This document shows positions 61,220 to 64,000 of a stretch of DNA of 64,000 bases, one piece after another. Below the pieces are notes generated by a model, which did not search any database, was not told the origin of the DNA, and saw only the letters and a program-made list of their open reading frames with translations. The position numbers and the translations under genes are program-made. The stretch lies in the NCBI GenBank assembly GCA_934524965.1, contig CAKSYU010000001.1, forward strand, positions 84,181-148,180, in the 5' to 3' direction. Source of the stretch: an uncultured Angelakisella sp. (GTDB taxonomy: Bacteria; Bacillota; Clostridia; Oscillospirales; Ruminococcaceae). The stretch's first letter is position 1. Every line of letters begins with the position of its first letter.

Positions 61220-61249
61220 TTGACCATTCCCCTAAAGCTATGCTAAAAT
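61220..61249 (+). promoter_or_regulatory. Promoter of the GntR regulator gene
   Basis: TTGACC (61220-61225), 18 bases, TAAAAT (61244-61249), back to back with the divergent promoter. Confidence 0.65.
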
Positions 61250-61261
61250 TATTTATGGTTC

Positions 61262-61272
61262 TGGTCTGACCA
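61262..61272 (+). promoter_or_regulatory. Candidate GntR/FCD operator
   Basis: The palindrome TGGTCTGACCA fits the TNGTNNNACNA consensus of FCD-type GntR regulators. It lies just downstream of the regulator's own promoter, as expected for autorepression. Confidence 0.6.
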
Positions 61273-61293
61273 AGAAGCAAGGAGGGTTTTTCC

Positions 61294-61989
61294 ATGCCGT
61301 TTCAAGAGATCTCCGCTCCCTCGCTGCGGGAGCTTTTTATCCAGCAGCTGGAGGGGCTGATTCTTTCCGGCGAGCTGTGCCCCGGCGACCGCCTGCCCAC
61401 CGAGCGGGAGCTTGCCGATGAAATGAAGATCAGCAAGACGGTGGTGCACGAGGGACTGCGGGAGCTGCACCGGCTGGGCTTTCTGCACATCGAGGCACGC
61501 AAGGGAGTCACGGTAGCGGATTACGCCCAGACCGGCAGCCTGGAAACGCTGATGGCGATTATGGGCTACCACGGCGGTCTACCCGATAAAAAGACCGCCT
61601 CCAGTATCCTTGACCTGCGCTACTACCTGGAAGCCCCTGCCCTGCGGCAGCTGGCGGCGCACCACACCGCCGGCGATATCGCTGCCCTGCGGGCTTTGCA
61701 GCAAAAGGCGGAGGAAGCCTCGCTGGGCGGCACCGTCCCCTTGGCGGAAGCGTTGCTGCGCTACCATCGGGGCGTCACCTTCCTCAGCGGCAATACCATC
61801 ACCCCGCTGCTGTTCAATGCCTTTGCCAAAGTCAATCTGGAATTCTGGTCGGACTATGTGGAGATGGAGGGCATCGCCCGCAGTCTGCAGACCCTTTCGC
61901 GGTTCACCGAGCTGGTCGCCGCCGGCGAGGGCGACACCGCCGCCGAGCTGCTGCGGACAGGGCTGGAGCGCTTTCGGGCGGAGCTGTAA
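61294..61989 (+). CDS. GntR-family transcriptional regulator, FadR/FCD subfamily
   Basis: A 231-residue DNA-binding regulator. The winged helix-turn-helix is at about residues 8-74, with GDRLPTERELADEMKISKTVVHEGLRELHRLGFLHIEARKG. The all-helical FCD effector domain (about 90-225) includes LDLRYYLEAPALRQLA and RYHRGVTFLSGN, a position where FCD proteins place metal/ligand-binding residues. Such regulators respond to small carboxylates. It is divergent from the oxidoreductase-hypAB operon, with a candidate operator between them, so it probably controls that operon and itself. ATG after AAGGAGGGTTTTTCC. Confidence 0.92.
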   Translation: MPFQEISAPSLRELFIQQLEGLILSGELCPGDRLPTERELADEMKISKTVVHEGLRELHRLGFLHIEARKGVTVADYAQTGSLETLMAIMGYHGGLPDKKTASSILDLRYYLEAPALRQLAAHHTAGDIAALRALQQKAEEASLGGTVPLAEALLRYHRGVTFLSGNTITPLLFNAFAKVNLEFWSDYVEMEGIARSLQTLSRFTELVAAGEGDTAAELLRTGLERFRAEL

Positions 61990-62091
61990 CGATACCCCAT
62001 TCGGGGCGCGCCGGCTCCGCTTTCCCTCGGGCTGACCCTGACGGGCAGCCCTCGCCGCTGCGCCGCCGCGCCCCTTACCACCGCAAAACGC

Positions 62092-62126
62092 AAAAAAGGA
62101 GCCTATCCCTCAGCGGAAAGGCTCCC
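62092..62126 (-). terminator. Terminator of metK
   Basis: On the minus strand GGAGCCTTTCCGCTGAGGGATAGGCTCC forms a stem-loop followed by TTTTTT. The stretch 61990-62090 contains GC-rich hairpins only. Confidence 0.85.
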
Positions 62127-62147
62127 TTTGTTTTGTTCTGTTTTGGC

Positions 62148-63341
<1,194 letters not shown>

Positions 63342-63426
63342 GCGTCTTTCCTCCATAATTCGGTTTTTCGCCGCCTTGCGGCGGCAGAATATCGGCAATA
63401 CTTGCCGAATACTTTGGGACTTCCCC

Positions 63427-63455
63427 ATTCTACACGATAGTGTGCCCCGTTTCAA
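63427..63455 (-). promoter_or_regulatory. Promoter of metK
   Basis: On the minus strand TTGAAA (rc of 63450-63455), 17 bases, TAGAAT (rc of 63427-63432). The palindrome CGGCAAGTATTGCCG (63391-63405) lies in the early leader. Confidence 0.75.
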
Positions 63456-63550
63456 GCACTTTTCCAAAAAAGCCTGCGGCATTTTGTGCTTTCTGTCCAA
63501 AATGGAAAACTCCTGCGCGCGCGGACACGCGCACAAGAGAAAGAGAGTCT

Positions 63551-63780
63551 TATTCTGTTTTCAAGGTGCAGTTTAGCAAGCCCCCAATTTCTCGATGGGG
63601 CTTGGGTTAGCGGCTGACCCTCGGTATCTTGTCGGGGACGGTCGCATTTTTCTATTTATCGTCAACGATGAGAAGTCCTCTCACTAATACGGACGAAAAC
63701 GGGGAAATTTGCAGTGAAAGTGTTGAATTCGCACAAAGTTTCATAAAAATTTTACGGGTTTGGGAAATGGTGGGAGGTTT
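63551..63780 (+). repeat. 230-bp dispersed repeat, copy 2
   Basis: Same orientation as 51358-51590 and nearly identical. As there, it is followed by AAAAAGCC with a CCTC/GAGG hairpin, an AAGCTAAAAA segment and an AGTATTAG...CTTAGTTCCCCTCC segment (to about 63940), so the repeated unit is a compound of about 400 bp. No gene is visible from 63342 to the window end. Confidence 0.88.
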
Positions 63781-64000
63781 TGTGCGCAAAAAGCCCCCTC
63801 GCCCTTTAGGGGAGGGGGTTGGGGGTGGGGTGCGGACTGGCGGCAGGCAGAAGCTAAAAACAGCAGCAAATACTTGCGGCATAGGGGGGCGACTGACTGC
63901 AAAGTATTAGCCCACCTGCGGCTTAGTTCCCCTCCTTTGAGGGGCAAGGAATTGGAGCGCCGCCGGTGGCGGAAACAGCGACAATTCCTTGGGGAGCGAC

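Noticed and set aside
63342..63550. SAM riboswitch upstream of metK
   Set aside because: The leader is short and no SAM-I, SAM-II or SAM-IV core could be recognised; only a palindrome near the start site.

Overview
The window looks like chromosome from a gut Clostridia, most likely Oscillospirales. It is GC-rich, uses Firmicutes-type AGGAGG ribosome binding sites and TTGACA/TATAAT promoters, and carries an alanine T-box leader, a dockerin domain, SipW-type signal peptidases, and the selenium-linked protein YedF with hydrogenase-maturation genes typical of anaerobes. No rRNA, tRNA or CRISPR array was recognised.

Layout. 1-5140: ordinary metabolic genes (partial alanine:Na+ symporter under a T-box, thioredoxin, PlsC acyltransferase, YedF, PAP2 phosphatase, GNAT). 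5259-5630: dispersed repeats. 5661-10005: a four-gene plus-strand cassette resembling phage tail-fibre/appendage genes, with no other phage genes. 10092-45541: an uninterrupted run of 17 minus-strand genes (about 35 kb) for a cell-surface structure. 46196-51221: MFS transporter, YihY-type membrane protein, TatD nuclease, MetG. 51222-52115: repeats. 52116-56618: flavin reductase-like protein, TauE/SafE exporter, NAD+ synthetase, MgtC-type protein. 56619-57308: non-coding hairpins. 57309-61989: FAD/Fe-S oxidoreductase, HypA, HypB and a divergent GntR regulator. 62148-63341: MetK, followed by another large repeat.

The main object of interest is the 17-gene locus. In transcription order from 45541 it encodes: a 2077-aa secreted protein ending in a dockerin; a membrane-anchored Ig/FIVAR protein; a degenerate HD-GYP/EAL protein; a single-pass membrane protein; two paralogous fibre-subunit-like proteins with TYAWF-type signal segments; a smaller WLEGQD protein; a SipW-type signal peptidase; a membrane-anchored McrB-like AAA+ ATPase; a coiled-coil protein with a DUF2357-like region; a 2298-aa protein fusing the fibre-subunit core to tandem repeats; a BspA-type LRR membrane protein; a second WLEGQD protein; a second SipW-type signal peptidase; a beta-helix protein; and two small exported proteins. 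I infer a TasA/camelysin-like surface fibre or matrix system with its own signal peptidases, a cytoplasmic-face ATPase module and a possible cyclic-dinucleotide sensor. I do not recognise this combination as a described system.

Intergenic DNA carries families of hairpin-rich repeats. Several stems differ between copies by paired, compensating changes, so the structure rather than the sequence seems to be conserved.
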